From Bacteroidales bacterium (lineage in GTDB: Bacteria > Bacteroidota > Bacteroidia > Bacteroidales > UBA932), in contig JAGBHM010000033.1 of assembly GCA_017935505.1 (NCBI GenBank), positions 62,001-126,000 on the forward strand: a stretch of DNA of 64,000 bases, in the 5' to 3' direction. Below are positions 15,470-23,603 of this stretch, piece after piece (positions within the stretch are counted from its first letter, which is position 1; each line of letters starts with the position of its first letter). The translations under genes and the position numbers were made by a program. A model generated the notes under the pieces. It did no database searches. It was not told where the DNA came from and saw only the letters and a program-made list of their open reading frames with translations.

Positions 15470-16762
15470 TTAGTTCAGTTGGTTAATCAGCCAGTTCCAC
15501 ATGGCTTCGCTATCTTCGGGGTAGAGCCAATGGCCCACATTCTCACCAATTACAACTCTTTTTGGGGCAGTGATAGCATTGTATGTTGCCCTTGATGTTG
15601 TAGGGCCGCAAGTGAGGTCATTATATCCGTATGCAAAGTATACGGGAGCTGTGAGTTTGCGTGCAAAATTTGCAGCATCGTAATATCTGATTGTCTCAAT
15701 ATTCTCCTTTGTTCTGTTTTTTTCGTTTCTGAAAAAGTGTGGAAAACCTCCGGTGCGGCCATGAATGTACCCTTCCCAGTCGCTGAATGCGGGGCAGTAT
15801 ACTGCTGTAGCACAGACTCTTTTGTCGAGGGCAGATGTTACAATTGACAAAAGTCCTCCCTGGCTGCCGCCCAAAGTTCCTATTTTGCCATTACATTTTG
15901 GCAGCGACAATAAAAAGTCAATTCCCTTTACACAGCCCATATATACTCTTTTATAATAGTATTTCTCCCTGATGTGGATGTTTGTAATGTAGTAATCCGA
16001 CAGTGCTCCATAGGTAAGGTCGCTGTATATGCTGCCCTCCAGATTTACCGGTATGCCATGTATTCCAAGTTCCAGAATTATGGCGCCTTTGGCAGCATCC
16101 TTTACATTTCCTCCAATTGCATGCACTCCGGCTCCAGGAAAACGCAGTATTGCCGGATATTTTCCCTCCTTTTTAGGTAGGGTCAAGACTCCATAGAAAC
16201 GGGTGTTGCCAATATTTCCATATGAAACATGATAGACATCAACCTTTGGAGTGCACCGCTCAGGAAGCAGCTCCATCATTGGATTGAGCTCCACTTTTGA
16301 GAGCTGTTCGAGGTTTTTCTCCCAGAATTGGACGAAATCATCAGGCTCGGTTACGGTAGGCAGCAGCTTTTCATGGTCGAAACCAACTGTAGAGTAGTTT
16401 GTATAGTTTTTTCCATTTTCGGTAATAGTGGCTTTTACCCTCAGATATCCGGGGCTCTTCATTGTTCCGGCATCAATTGTGCCCTCATTACCCTTCAATT
16501 TCATCTCTCCGCTCCTGTGGGCAGGCATCAGATCCTCACTAATCTCATATTTTACAGTGACATCATTGAATATTGCACCATTCTTAAGGGCAATAACCTT
16601 TATCTTCACCCTCTCTCCAACCTTGTACAGGGCATCCGCATGCTCCGGAATCATCACAAGTTCCACTTTCTTAATTTTTGGCTGGGCAATTGCTCCAGTG
16701 ATTGAAATAACTGAAAGCAGTACAATCAGAACGAATTGAAATAGAGGAGTCAGCTTTTTCAT
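15470..16762 (-). CDS. Secreted acetyl-xylan-esterase-like alpha/beta hydrolase (AXE1 family)
   Basis: The protein has 430 residues with a signal peptide (1-26, cut near AIAQ). An N-terminal beta-sandwich (about 30-130) precedes an alpha/beta hydrolase domain. The nucleophile elbow is GGSQGG near 297, Asp is in YGYNDLTCG near 380 and His in GENVGHW near 410, forming the usual triad. SQGG is characteristic of acetyl xylan esterase and cephalosporin-C deacetylase relatives. It probably removes acetyl groups from sugars or glycans in the periplasm. It is transcribed together with the DMT exporter gene. A -7 box TATCTTTG lies 65 bases upstream. Confidence 0.85.
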   Translation of the reverse strand: MKKLTPLFQFVLIVLLSVISITGAIAQPKIKKVELVMIPEHADALYKVGERVKIKVIALKNGAIFNDVTVKYEISEDLMPAHRSGEMKLKGNEGTIDAGTMKSPGYLRVKATITENGKNYTNYSTVGFDHEKLLPTVTEPDDFVQFWEKNLEQLSKVELNPMMELLPERCTPKVDVYHVSYGNIGNTRFYGVLTLPKKEGKYPAILRFPGAGVHAIGGNVKDAAKGAIILELGIHGIPVNLEGSIYSDLTYGALSDYYITNIHIREKYYYKRVYMGCVKGIDFLLSLPKCNGKIGTLGGSQGGLLSIVTSALDKRVCATAVYCPAFSDWEGYIHGRTGGFPHFFRNEKNRTKENIETIRYYDAANFARKLTAPVYFAYGYNDLTCGPTTSRATYNAITAPKRVVIGENVGHWLYPEDSEAMWNWLINQLN

Positions 16763-16826
16763 ATCTTTCTATTAGTTGATTCAATATGATATTATACAAA
16801 AAAAGCAGCCATGAAGGCTGTCGCTA

Positions 16827-16834
16827 CAAAGATA
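16827..16834 (-). promoter_or_regulatory. -7 promoter box upstream of the esterase gene
   Basis: The minus strand reads TATCTTTG, an exact TAnnTTTG match. The leader between it and the start at 16762 contains an AGCC-TTCAT-GGCT hairpin (16806-16818). The stretch 16763-17132 otherwise holds a coding remnant (16895-17053) and the toxin-antitoxin promoter. Confidence 0.45.
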
Positions 16835-16894
16835 GTAAAACCTGAAAATTTGCGAAACTAAAAATATCTTCGATACTTTATATATTCCATTTGA

Positions 16895-17053
16895 TTGCAG
16901 TTCTCATTGCTAGGGTTATGGCTTCTCCAACTAAATCAGGACGTTCCAAAATACATAATTGATCCCAAAGAAGTTAACGTGCCGGAAGGTTTTGTCAGCA
17001 TTCGTAAAACTGCAACAGAGGGGATGGAGGAGTTGATGAAGATATTGCATTAA
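16895..17053 (+). pseudogene. Coding remnant, C-terminal 52 codons without a start
   Basis: A frame open from 16895 to TAA 17051-17053 reads as ordinary protein in its last 36 codons (VPKYIIDPKEVNVPEGF, then VSIRKTATEGMEELMKILH). It has no usable start codon except an ATG very near the end. It looks like the C-terminus of a gene whose 5' part is lost, placed right before the toxin-antitoxin pair. The family is not recognised. It could also be chance, since the frame is short. Confidence 0.4.
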
Positions 17054-17087
17054 AACAATCTGAAACACTTTGGGATAAATTTTGTTA

Positions 17088-17130
17088 TTGTATTACAAAT
17101 GATATATATTTGCAATTAAAAGTATTACAA
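17088..17130 (+). promoter_or_regulatory. Toxin-antitoxin promoter with repeated operator-like element
   Basis: A -7 box TATATTTG (17105-17112) is flanked by two copies of GTATTACAA, at 17090-17098 and 17122-17130, spaced 32 bases. The first copy is part of an 11-base palindrome TTGTA-T-TACAA (17088-17098). The arrangement fits autorepression by a ribbon-helix-helix antitoxin. Confidence 0.6.
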
Positions 17131-17132
17131 TA

Positions 17133-17381
17133 ATGAAAGCAACAATAGCAGCAAAGAAAATAACAACCTTTCGTTTAAGTGAGGAATTGTTGGAGAGGCT
17201 TAAGGTTCTTGCCAAGAGGGAGAACAGGAGCCTGAATAATTTTGTGGAGTGCACTCTTATGGAGGTTGCTTACAATGAGCCTAATGAGGAAACATTGGCT
17301 GCCATGAAAGAGGCAGTGAGCGGTGATGAACTTGAGACTTTAGATGTGGATAATTTCAGGAGCTTCGTTAAATCCTTATGA
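17133..17381 (+). CDS. Ribbon-helix-helix antitoxin of a YafQ/RelE-type module
   Basis: The protein has 82 residues. The N-terminal part (KKITTFRLSEELLERLKVLAKRENRSLNNFVECTL, about 8-43) has the strand-helix-helix pattern of CopG/MetJ-type repressors. The acidic, flexible C-terminus (NEPNEETLAAMKEAVSGDELETLDVDNF) would wrap the toxin. The gene overlaps the toxin gene by 4 bases (ATGA at 17378-17381), the usual coupling of antitoxin to toxin. Repeats around its -7 box are probable operator sites. It neutralises the toxin and represses its own operon by family analogy. Confidence 0.85.
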   Translation: MKATIAAKKITTFRLSEELLERLKVLAKRENRSLNNFVECTLMEVAYNEPNEETLAAMKEAVSGDELETLDVDNFRSFVKSL

Positions 17382-17653
17382 AAACTATAAAACTGACTAG
17401 CCAATTTAAGAAGGACTTGAAGAGGTACCAGAACAATCCAAGTAAAATGGATAGTTTGGAGAGGGTTGTGAAATTGTTGCATGAGACAGGAACTGTACCA
17501 AATGAGTATAAGCCACATCTTTTGATAGGCAACTATAAGGGATTTATGGAGTGCCATATAGAGAATGACTTTTTGATTATATGGTTTGATGAAGATGCCG
17601 ATATTATCAAGTTGGTTAGATTAGGATCACATTCTGAATTATTCAAGAGATGA
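17378..17653 (+). CDS. YafQ/RelE-family ribosome-dependent mRNA interferase toxin
   Basis: The protein has 91 residues. The YafQ signature is clear: basic N-terminal helix (SQFKKDLKRYQNNP), HLLIGNYKGFMECHIENDFLIIWFDEDADIIKLVRLGSHSELF near 48-89. The last motif places His85 where the catalytic His of E. coli YafQ lies, and the acidic residues of the GNYKG-ECHI-D core are kept, so the toxin is probably active. YafQ-type toxins cut mRNA in the ribosomal A site. It is translationally coupled to the antitoxin through a 4-base overlap. Downstream 190 bases separate it from the AbiE pair. Confidence 0.88.
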   Translation: MKTIKLTSQFKKDLKRYQNNPSKMDSLERVVKLLHETGTVPNEYKPHLLIGNYKGFMECHIENDFLIIWFDEDADIIKLVRLGSHSELFKR

Positions 17654-17767
17654 CTTTATGCTGCATTTGCGACTGGTTTTTCAGTCTTTTCTATTTTCTA
17701 GTTTTCAGAGATGTTTCATGAAAATAATCTCAAAAAATAATACATACTGTATACTCTTTGATTATCT

Positions 17768-17839
17768 GAATAAATAGCAAATAATGGAATAGAAAACGAA
17801 TTATTTATTCTTTTATTGTTCAATTATTTGCTATATTTG
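17768..17839 (+). promoter_or_regulatory. AbiE promoter overlapped by nested inverted repeats
   Basis: Two sets of inverted repeats interlock: GAATAAATA at 17768-17776 with TATTTATTC at 17802-17810, and ATAGCAAATAAT at 17774-17785 with ATTATTTGCTAT at 17823-17834, both perfect. The second right arm overlaps the -7 box TATATTTG (17832-17839). AbiEi-type antitoxins are known to repress their own promoter by binding inverted repeats, so this is the likely operator. The -7 box ends only four bases before the ATG at 17844. Confidence 0.6.
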
Positions 17840-17843
17840 CAAT

Positions 17844-18467
17844 ATGAACAGGCAATTGAGAGAAATAGGGAATATTCCCATTACAACTTCAGTAATCGAG
17901 TCGCTATATACCAATCTAAAATGGGCAGACAAGAAGGTTGCCTTGCTTGAGAGGCAGGGATATATCATCAGATTGAAGCGTGGACTATATGTGGTTAATC
18001 CCGAGTATTCTGGCAAAACTCTTTCTACTGAGTTGGTGGCAAATCATTTGTACGCACCTTCATATATTTCCATGACAACCGCTTTAAGGTATTATGGACT
18101 TATTCCTGAAGCAGTATATGTGCATCAATCCATGACAGTAAAGCATTCCAGATATTTTCAGACACCTATTGGAGATTATGATTATAAGTATATCTCCAGG
18201 GAAGCATTTTCTGTAGGGGTAAGGAGTGTTCACAAGGGGGACTATGCATTTTTAATGGCTTCGCCGGAAAAAGCCTTGTGTGATCTGATTGCCAATTCGT
18301 CTAAGGTTAGCCTACGTTACCTAAAGGATGTTGAGATTTATTTACAGCAGGATATCCGTATGGATATGGATGCGTTCTATAAGTTTGACACCTCTATATT
18401 GGAGGATTATATAGCAGTAGGCAAGAAAGCTGATTCCGTTTCAACAATGTTAAAGTTTCTTAGATGA
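17844..18467 (+). CDS. AbiEi-family antitoxin (type IV toxin-antitoxin / abortive infection)
   Basis: The protein has 207 residues. The N-terminal winged helix-turn-helix (about 1-55: VIESLYTNLKWADKKVALLERQGYIIRLKRGLYVV) leads into the AbiEi domain (LVANHLYAPSYISMTTALRYYGLIPE near 64-88, and SPEKALCDLIAN near 143). The pair AbiEi/AbiEii protects against phages by growth arrest. AbiEi represses the operon and counteracts the toxin without stable binding. The start is fixed at 17844; the -7 box is so close that the mRNA would be nearly leaderless. The gene overlaps the toxin gene by 4 bases. Confidence 0.88.
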   Translation: MNRQLREIGNIPITTSVIESLYTNLKWADKKVALLERQGYIIRLKRGLYVVNPEYSGKTLSTELVANHLYAPSYISMTTALRYYGLIPEAVYVHQSMTVKHSRYFQTPIGDYDYKYISREAFSVGVRSVHKGDYAFLMASPEKALCDLIANSSKVSLRYLKDVEIYLQQDIRMDMDAFYKFDTSILEDYIAVGKKADSVSTMLKFLR

Positions 18468-19303
18468 TGAAAAATGAGATTTTCAATAATATGCTGTCGC
18501 GTTATGATTTGACAACAGAGCAGCAGAAAAGAAATGCTATTTTTGAGGTTAACCAGCAGATAATTCTGGCAGGTCTTTATTCAGGCGGATTTTTTGAAAA
18601 TGCAGCTTTTTATGGCGGTACATGTCTGAGAATTTTTCATGGTCTTCAGCGTTTTAGTGAAGATATGGACTTTTCATTGCTTGCACATGATGATAATTTT
18701 GATTTTACAAAATACTTCCAGCCCATTATAGATTTGTTTGCTATGGTTGGAAGAGAGGTGGAAATAAAGAAAAAGGACAAGGGTTCATTTGGAAAAGTTG
18801 AGTCTGCTTTCCTTAAAGATAATACTGATGTTTATGATGTTACTTTCAGCACAGAAAAGTCAATAAAAATTAAGATAGAAGTAGATACTTGTCCACCATT
18901 AAATTTTGCAACCGAGCAAAAGTTATTGCTTCAACCCCATTCATTTATGACCCGATGCTATACTTTGCCAAATCTTTTTGCCGGTAAAATGCATGCATTG
19001 GTGTACAGGTCCTGGAAAAACAGGGTAAAAGGGCGTGACTGGTATGATTTTGAATGGTATATCCGTAATAATGTTCCTCTGGACTTCAACCATTTGGCAG
19101 AAAGATGCCGTCAGTTCAATGGTGAGGAGATTACTCCAGAGCTGTTCAAGGAGAAATTACTTGAGCGTCTCTCAACTGCAGATATAAAGCAAGTAAAGGC
19201 AGATGTCTTCCCATTCTTGCGTAATCCTAAGGAGATTGAAATATGGTCAAATGATTATTTTGTACAGTTGGCCGGGATGTTTTCTTGGAAAGCGTGTTCG
19301 TGA
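18464..19303 (+). CDS. AbiEii/AbiGii-family nucleotidyltransferase toxin
   Basis: The protein has 279 residues. The nucleotidyltransferase core has FFENAAFYGGTCLRIFHGLQRFSEDMDFSLL at about 40-72: the GG-x-L-R motif and the DMD metal-binding pair are intact. Further family motifs are KIKIEVDTCPP near 138 and NLFAGKMHALVYRSWKNRVKGRDWYDFEWY near 172-200, with the conserved Lys and RD-YD residues. Related toxins transfer nucleotides to tRNA or other targets using NTPs, stopping growth. All catalytic motifs are present, so an active toxin is likely. It is coupled to AbiEi by an ATGA overlap and followed by a terminator. Confidence 0.9.
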   Translation: MMKNEIFNNMLSRYDLTTEQQKRNAIFEVNQQIILAGLYSGGFFENAAFYGGTCLRIFHGLQRFSEDMDFSLLAHDDNFDFTKYFQPIIDLFAMVGREVEIKKKDKGSFGKVESAFLKDNTDVYDVTFSTEKSIKIKIEVDTCPPLNFATEQKLLLQPHSFMTRCYTLPNLFAGKMHALVYRSWKNRVKGRDWYDFEWYIRNNVPLDFNHLAERCRQFNGEEITPELFKEKLLERLSTADIKQVKADVFPFLRNPKEIEIWSNDYFVQLAGMFSWKACS

Positions 19304-19343
19304 TGTCTCCTTCCCTAAAAGGGGAAAGAGACACTAATTTTTA
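19304..19343 (+). terminator. Terminator of the AbiE operon
   Basis: A 12-base stem with one mismatch (19304-19315 with 19322-19333) is followed by TAATTTTTATT. The stem begins one base after the AbiEii stop codon. Confidence 0.6.
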
Positions 19344-19354
19344 TTCTATTGTTA

Positions 19355-20071
19355 TTATTTTGTGTGGGAGAAGAATTCTTTTAAGAGTTCCGGAGTACAT
19401 TCTATTGCGTCACCACCATGTTTTTGGTCGGGACAGTATTTGTATTTAATGTTTACACCCTGCTTCACAAGTTCGTCCACTTGAGAGGTGCAGTCTCCTT
19501 CGCTAGCCGTACTGAAAAAATAGACTGAAATGCTTACTGGTCTAGGGCTGGAACATGACATTGATATTGCCGCAGCAAACACATCGGGGTGCATTTCGGC
19601 ATAATCCCAAGCACCACGACCACCGTCTGATGAGCCTGTTACGTAAACTCTGTTTGTGTCAATAAGTCCCTTATCGGCATAATCATCGATGATATGCTTC
19701 ACATCATCATAGCAATCGATCCACTTAATGGTATTGGGCAGGTTTGCTTTATAGCACACAGGGAACAGAGCAATGGCTTTAGTGCCGCTCTCTTTCAAGT
19801 ATTGCAGAATATATTCGTCGGCATCACAACAATCAAAATGGTTGGGGTGATAGAATATATCGTGTTTTGGACGATCATGTACCCCACCATGAAGCCAAAG
19901 CCATAAAATAGCTTTGCCCGGCTTGTCGGTATTGACATATACTACTTTGCAAGGGACATTGTAAGTAAATTCTCCTTCAGGTAAAATCACTCCATTATTT
20001 TCTCCGTTGTTTTTGTTGTTGCCACACGCTACAAACAGCAACGCCACGGCTACAAAATAAAGATACCTCAT
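19355..20071 (-). CDS. Alpha/beta hydrolase lipoprotein (esterase/prolyl-oligopeptidase-like)
   Basis: The protein has 238 residues with a lipoprotein signal (MRYLYFVAVALLFVAC, Cys at 16) followed by GNNKNNGENNG. There are no acidic residues right after the Cys, so it more likely faces the periplasm than the cell surface. The nucleophile elbow is VTGSSDGGRGAW near 142-153, with a DGG pattern seen in feruloyl-esterase and LpqC-like hydrolases. The HGG after DQK near the C-terminus provides a His candidate. The oxyanion region LWLWLHGGVHD lies near 55. It probably cleaves ester bonds on glycans or small molecules. It stands alone between the AbiE operon and tRNA-Lys. Confidence 0.8.
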   Translation of the reverse strand: MRYLYFVAVALLFVACGNNKNNGENNGVILPEGEFTYNVPCKVVYVNTDKPGKAILWLWLHGGVHDRPKHDIFYHPNHFDCCDADEYILQYLKESGTKAIALFPVCYKANLPNTIKWIDCYDDVKHIIDDYADKGLIDTNRVYVTGSSDGGRGAWDYAEMHPDVFAAAISMSCSSPRPVSISVYFFSTASEGDCTSQVDELVKQGVNIKYKYCPDQKHGGDAIECTPELLKEFFSHTK

Positions 20072-20118
20072 ATACGCAAGTTTTTTTAATAATTCGATTA
20101 AAGGTTAATAGTCCCTAC

Positions 20119-20150
20119 AAAAAAAGGCTCCAGAACAAGTTCTGAAGCCT
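20119..20150 (-). terminator. Terminator of the tRNA-Lys gene
   Basis: On the minus strand a 12-base stem with one G-U pair (20139-20150 with 20125-20136) has a 2-base spacer and ends in seven T. It begins 6 bases after the tRNA 3' end. Confidence 0.85.
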
Positions 20151-20156
20151 TTTCCG

Positions 20157-20229
20157 TGACCCGCCAGGGGATCGAACCCTGGACCCCAACATTAAGAGTG
20201 TCGTGCTCTACCAGCTGAGCTAGCGAGTC
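20157..20229 (-). tRNA. tRNA-Lys (anticodon CTT)
   Basis: The cloverleaf is complete on the minus strand. The acceptor stem pairs GACTCGC with GCGGGTC, the D-arm has AGCTCAGCTGGTAGAGC, the anticodon loop is CT-CTT-AA, and the T-arm contains GGTTCGATCC. The discriminator base is A and CCA is not encoded. The length is 73 bases. Confidence 0.95.
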
Positions 20230-20245
20230 GTCTGGTTTCGGATTG

Positions 20246-20276
20246 CAAATGTAGGGATATTATTTTGAATGACAAA
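20246..20276 (-). promoter_or_regulatory. Promoter of tRNA-Lys
   Basis: On the minus strand TTTG (20276-20273), a 19-base spacer, then TACATTTG (20253-20246) match the Bacteroidota -33/-7 consensus, ending 16 bases before the tRNA. Confidence 0.8.
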
Positions 20277-20302
20277 AAAAATGTACACTTTTTTTATTCT
20301 AA

Positions 20303-21649
20303 TTATGCAATCTCTTGCTTTGACCTGGCTTTGGAGATGCGGCTGCGGAACCTCAAATAGAACATCAGGCCTGCGCTTGTCAGACCGAATGGGAATGACA
20401 TCCATATTCCGGTAAGTCCCCAATCGAGGACAAATCCAAAGAAGTAGCCTGCCGGCAGCGAGATGATGAAGTAGGCAATGAAGGCATAGAGCATTACCGG
20501 CTTTACATCTGAAATTCCGCGGAGGGCATTTGAGAAGGTGCATTGCAGACCGTCGCCAAATTGGTATATTATAAATGGTATTACAAGTTGCGCTACCATA
20601 ACTATAACCTCAGTATCGGAGGTAAACCAGCTTCCTATGCTGTTTTTTAGTAAAAAGAGTGGAATACATACAGCTACGGCCATTATCAATATTATACGGA
20701 ATCCGGCATTGGCTGTTCTATTTATATTGTAGTAGTCGTTGCGTCCGTGGAAGTTGCTTGCCATAACTGCAACTGAGGCTGCCATGCCGTAATACATCAT
20801 GAATCCGAGCTGGCTTATTGTAATCATTACCTGATGGGCTGCCAAAGCGGTTGCTCCAAGCCATCCTACCATAATTGTAGTGAGGCTGAATGAGGCTGCC
20901 TCCATTCCCATCTGTAGGGCTACCGGCCATCCCAATTTATTGAGATTGAGGAATATACTCTTTTTCAGATTGCCGGCTGAAAAGCCGCTTCTGTATATTG
21001 AATATCTTTTTGCATTGAAGAAGAGTACAACAAATGTTACAAGCATCACTATTCTCGACAGCAAAGTTGCCACACCTGCGCCCAGAAGCCCCATCTCCGG
21101 TGCCCCGAATTTGCCGTATATGAGAATCCAGTTTCCCAAAATATTGAGCAGATTACCCCAAATTAAAATCCACATCGGCGTTCTGGTATCTGTAATTCCG
21201 TCGGAAAACTGCTTGAAAGCATTGAAAAGAAGCACAAATATCAGTGAGACGAGCAGTGTGATGTAATATGGTTTCATCAATGGGAGCAGCTCCTGAGGCT
21301 GTCCAAGATTGCCGATATTCAGATAGAGGATGCCCATTACAATCATCAGGAAGAGTGCAATTACACTATTTGCCACCAAGGCATTTTTAAGCGACTCACC
21401 AATGGCATTTTTATCATTTTTGCCAAATAATTTTCCCACGACAGGGGTGAGGCCATAAGAGAAACCGGTAGCAAATATGATCACCAGATTGAACATCTGA
21501 TTTACAAAACTGGCCGCGGCAAGCTCTGTTGAACCGTAATGTCCCACCATCATTGTATCGGCAAAACTGAGCACAATAATGCCCAACTGCCCAATTATAA
21601 TAGGTAATCCAAGTTTGAAAAGCTCTTTATATAAATTTTGCTGTTGCAT
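20303..21649 (-). CDS. MATE-family multidrug/metabolite efflux transporter
   Basis: The protein has 448 residues from the ATG at 21649, which has an AAAAAAGGA stretch just upstream; a TTG at 21685 and an ATG at 21655 are less likely starts. Twelve membrane segments form two six-helix halves. The family motifs are LPIIIGQLGIIVLSFADTMMVGHYG near the start, and in the second half LGWPVALQMGMEAASFSLTTIMVGWLG. The helix-1 Asp of the Na+/H+-coupled NorM group appears in the FADTMMVG segment. It exports organic cations or similar compounds. The start lies 36 bases after the end of the YkvA gene on the same strand. Confidence 0.9.
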   Translation of the reverse strand: MQQQNLYKELFKLGLPIIIGQLGIIVLSFADTMMVGHYGSTELAAASFVNQMFNLVIIFATGFSYGLTPVVGKLFGKNDKNAIGESLKNALVANSVIALFLMIVMGILYLNIGNLGQPQELLPLMKPYYITLLVSLIFVLLFNAFKQFSDGITDTRTPMWILIWGNLLNILGNWILIYGKFGAPEMGLLGAGVATLLSRIVMLVTFVVLFFNAKRYSIYRSGFSAGNLKKSIFLNLNKLGWPVALQMGMEAASFSLTTIMVGWLGATALAAHQVMITISQLGFMMYYGMAASVAVMASNFHGRNDYYNINRTANAGFRIILIMAVAVCIPLFLLKNSIGSWFTSDTEVIVMVAQLVIPFIIYQFGDGLQCTFSNALRGISDVKPVMLYAFIAYFIISLPAGYFFGFVLDWGLTGIWMSFPFGLTSAGLMFYLRFRSRISKARSKQEIA

Positions 21650-21685
21650 AACCATCCTTTTTTGAAACGGCTGCAAAGATAACAA

Positions 21686-22057
21686 TTAAATGCAATCTGC
21701 ATCTGCAAACCACTCAGAGAGCTTTTTTGAAGCATTCTCTTTTACCTGAGGTGTGATGTTTGCCTTAATTGTCTTGATGCAGGCAACCAGTGTGGCCAGA
21801 TCATCAGTGAGGCCAAGTGCAGGTATAATATCGGGAATAAGGTCGACAGGAAGTATGAAATATCCCAACGCCCCCACAATGATGGCTTTATGCTCAAGTG
21901 ACGTATTCTTGTCCTTGAGAAGATAAAAGAGCAAAAGTGCGTTGTAAACACCCTTCACCCCGGCTCTTTTGCATACCTTGCCTATTTTAGAAAAAAGCTT
22001 TGGCTCAGAATAATGCTTCTGATACTGCTTTACCTGCTGAGGAGTGAGAACTTTCAT
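21686..22057 (-). CDS. YkvA-family (DUF1232) protein
   Basis: The protein has 123 residues. The DUF1232 hallmark is at about 64-92: IVGALGYFILPVDLIPDIIPALGLTDDLATL, with the LPVDLIPD core. A hydrophobic segment around it suggests membrane association. The function of the family is unknown. It lies directly upstream of the MATE gene and is probably co-transcribed with it. Confidence 0.85.
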   Translation of the reverse strand: MKVLTPQQVKQYQKHYSEPKLFSKIGKVCKRAGVKGVYNALLLFYLLKDKNTSLEHKAIIVGALGYFILPVDLIPDIIPALGLTDDLATLVACIKTIKANITPQVKENASKKLSEWFADADCI

Positions 22058-22128
22058 GGCATAAAATAAATCTTCTAAAACACATGCAAAATCTGTACCT
22101 GAGGGGGGAGGGGTTTTATTTCTAATAA

Positions 22129-23505
22129 CTACTTCATTAATTCTATAATATCCTCAGGAGTAACAGTAAGGCTTGATCCGGATTTGTTGATAATATTTTT
22201 GGCAAATATCGCAGGTACGACTTCCTTGCCCTTAGCAAATGGTAACATAGATGCTTTCCATCTAAGTTCGTTTTCGAGTACTACCGCATCTTCACCGGAA
22301 GTCCATTTGCATTCACCTACAAGAATCTTTTTCTTGTCGAGAGATTCTGCAACTACATCCAATTCGATCTGGTGAGGCTTTTTCTCCTTATCCAGAACGG
22401 TCCCCCACCATCTTTTAGCCACTCCGTACAATGTACCGTCAATTATATTGCCTGTTACAGCATCACGACATATAACTTCCCACCACTTACTTGTATGCTC
22501 ATTAAAGTGCTGCTTTAGTTCCATTTCAATCGGAGCCTTTCTGCCAAGTTCTATGAATGAACGCATCGGAACGACAAACCTATAATGGAAATCAACAAAA
22601 GGATCTGCAATTTTATATAGAGTCTTTTTGCTTTTTTCTTCATCTGCATCAAATGGGATATCCTTACCAAGGAATCCGAGGTCTATAAGTTTCTTTATAG
22701 GACGTGATAGATTGGTTGCAGGTTCGTTGCTTCTTGAAGCGATTTCTGACATCCTATTGGCACCGACTCCTACGAATGACATGATGGTGGCTGTCTTGGC
22801 AATATCCTGGACATCGTCTTTGAATAATTTTACAGGCTCATCATATAGTGTTCCATTGACTGAAAGAGCCTCTGTCCAGATGGCTTCATTCAGTGAATCA
22901 TGCATTTCTCTAAGTTCCCAATATCTTGGAATGCCACCCCAGACAGAGTATTCTTCAATTGCTTGAACGGCTGTCAAGTTAAGTGCTTCCTGAAGATAAG
23001 GCAATTTGATTGGTGTGAACTTCATGATAATATCTGCTCTACCATATAATGGCGAGCTCTCTTCCAGAATAAGGCCATACATCATATTCTGTGATGATCC
23101 GCAGACCACAAGGTTGTATTTAAGTTGCTTTTTATCAACAAGTTTCTGAAGGACTGAAGGTAATTCAGGTGATTGCTTTACCATATAAGGCAACTCATCC
23201 AATACTAAAGTGAATTTCTCTTCTGTCCTGTAATTGATACTTCTCAGCAGAGTTTCCCAGTCTGGATACGTAACTTTGTCAAAGCCGTCAAATTTCTGAG
23301 CAATAACTTTTGATATAAGTATGCGTTGGGCTGAAGCCTCGGATTCATCTGCCAGATAGTAGATGTCATTATCAGTTATGACTCTTGTAATCAATGCCGA
23401 TTTACCCAATCTTCTTCTTCCATATATGGCTGTAAAGGTCGGTCTGTCCATATTCAGAATCTTTGTAAGACGCTCTTTCTCCTGTGTTCTATCAACAAAT
23501 TTCAT
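22129..23505 (-). CDS. AAA-type ATPase with C-terminal DUF234/nuclease-like domain
   Basis: The protein has 458 residues. The N-terminal ATPase of the archaeal-ATPase type has Walker A GRRRLGKSALI near 29-39 and Walker B TLVLDELPYM near 100-110. A winged-helix region follows (MSEIASRSNEPATNLSRPIKKLIDLGFL near 255-283). The C-terminal part (WWEVICRDAV, then KKPHQIELDVVAESLDKKKILVGECKW) carries a DUF234-type fold whose ELDVV-x(n)-GECKW pattern recalls the D/E-x-K core of restriction-like nucleases. Such genes occur widely in Bacteroidota accessory regions; their job is unknown and may be defence or regulation of DNA ends. The promoter region carries several palindromes (23517-23603). It stands alone. 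Confidence 0.85.
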   Translation of the reverse strand: MKFVDRTQEKERLTKILNMDRPTFTAIYGRRRLGKSALITRVITDNDIYYLADESEASAQRILISKVIAQKFDGFDKVTYPDWETLLRSINYRTEEKFTLVLDELPYMVKQSPELPSVLQKLVDKKQLKYNLVVCGSSQNMMYGLILEESSPLYGRADIIMKFTPIKLPYLQEALNLTAVQAIEEYSVWGGIPRYWELREMHDSLNEAIWTEALSVNGTLYDEPVKLFKDDVQDIAKTATIMSFVGVGANRMSEIASRSNEPATNLSRPIKKLIDLGFLGKDIPFDADEEKSKKTLYKIADPFVDFHYRFVVPMRSFIELGRKAPIEMELKQHFNEHTSKWWEVICRDAVTGNIIDGTLYGVAKRWWGTVLDKEKKPHQIELDVVAESLDKKKILVGECKWTSGEDAVVLENELRWKASMLPFAKGKEVVPAIFAKNIINKSGSSLTVTPEDIIELMK

Positions 23506-23516
23506 GGCTTATAATT

Positions 23517-23603
23517 ATTATGCTCTGCAAACATAATGTTTTTAGAGCATAATTCCAATATTATCCTGAAATTTTATATATTATTATGTTTTGAGAACAT
23601 AAT
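23517..23603. promoter_or_regulatory. Cluster of palindromic operator-like sites upstream of the ATPase gene
   Basis: Two inverted repeats lie in 87 bases: ATTATGCTC (23517-23525) with GAGCATAAT (23545-23553), and ATTATGTT (23583-23590) with AACATAAT (23596-23603), both perfect. The core ACATAATGTT occurs at 23531-23540 and again at 23598-23607. The second repeat lies within 100 bases of the ATPase start, suggesting autoregulation or a control site shared with the plus strand. Confidence 0.55.
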
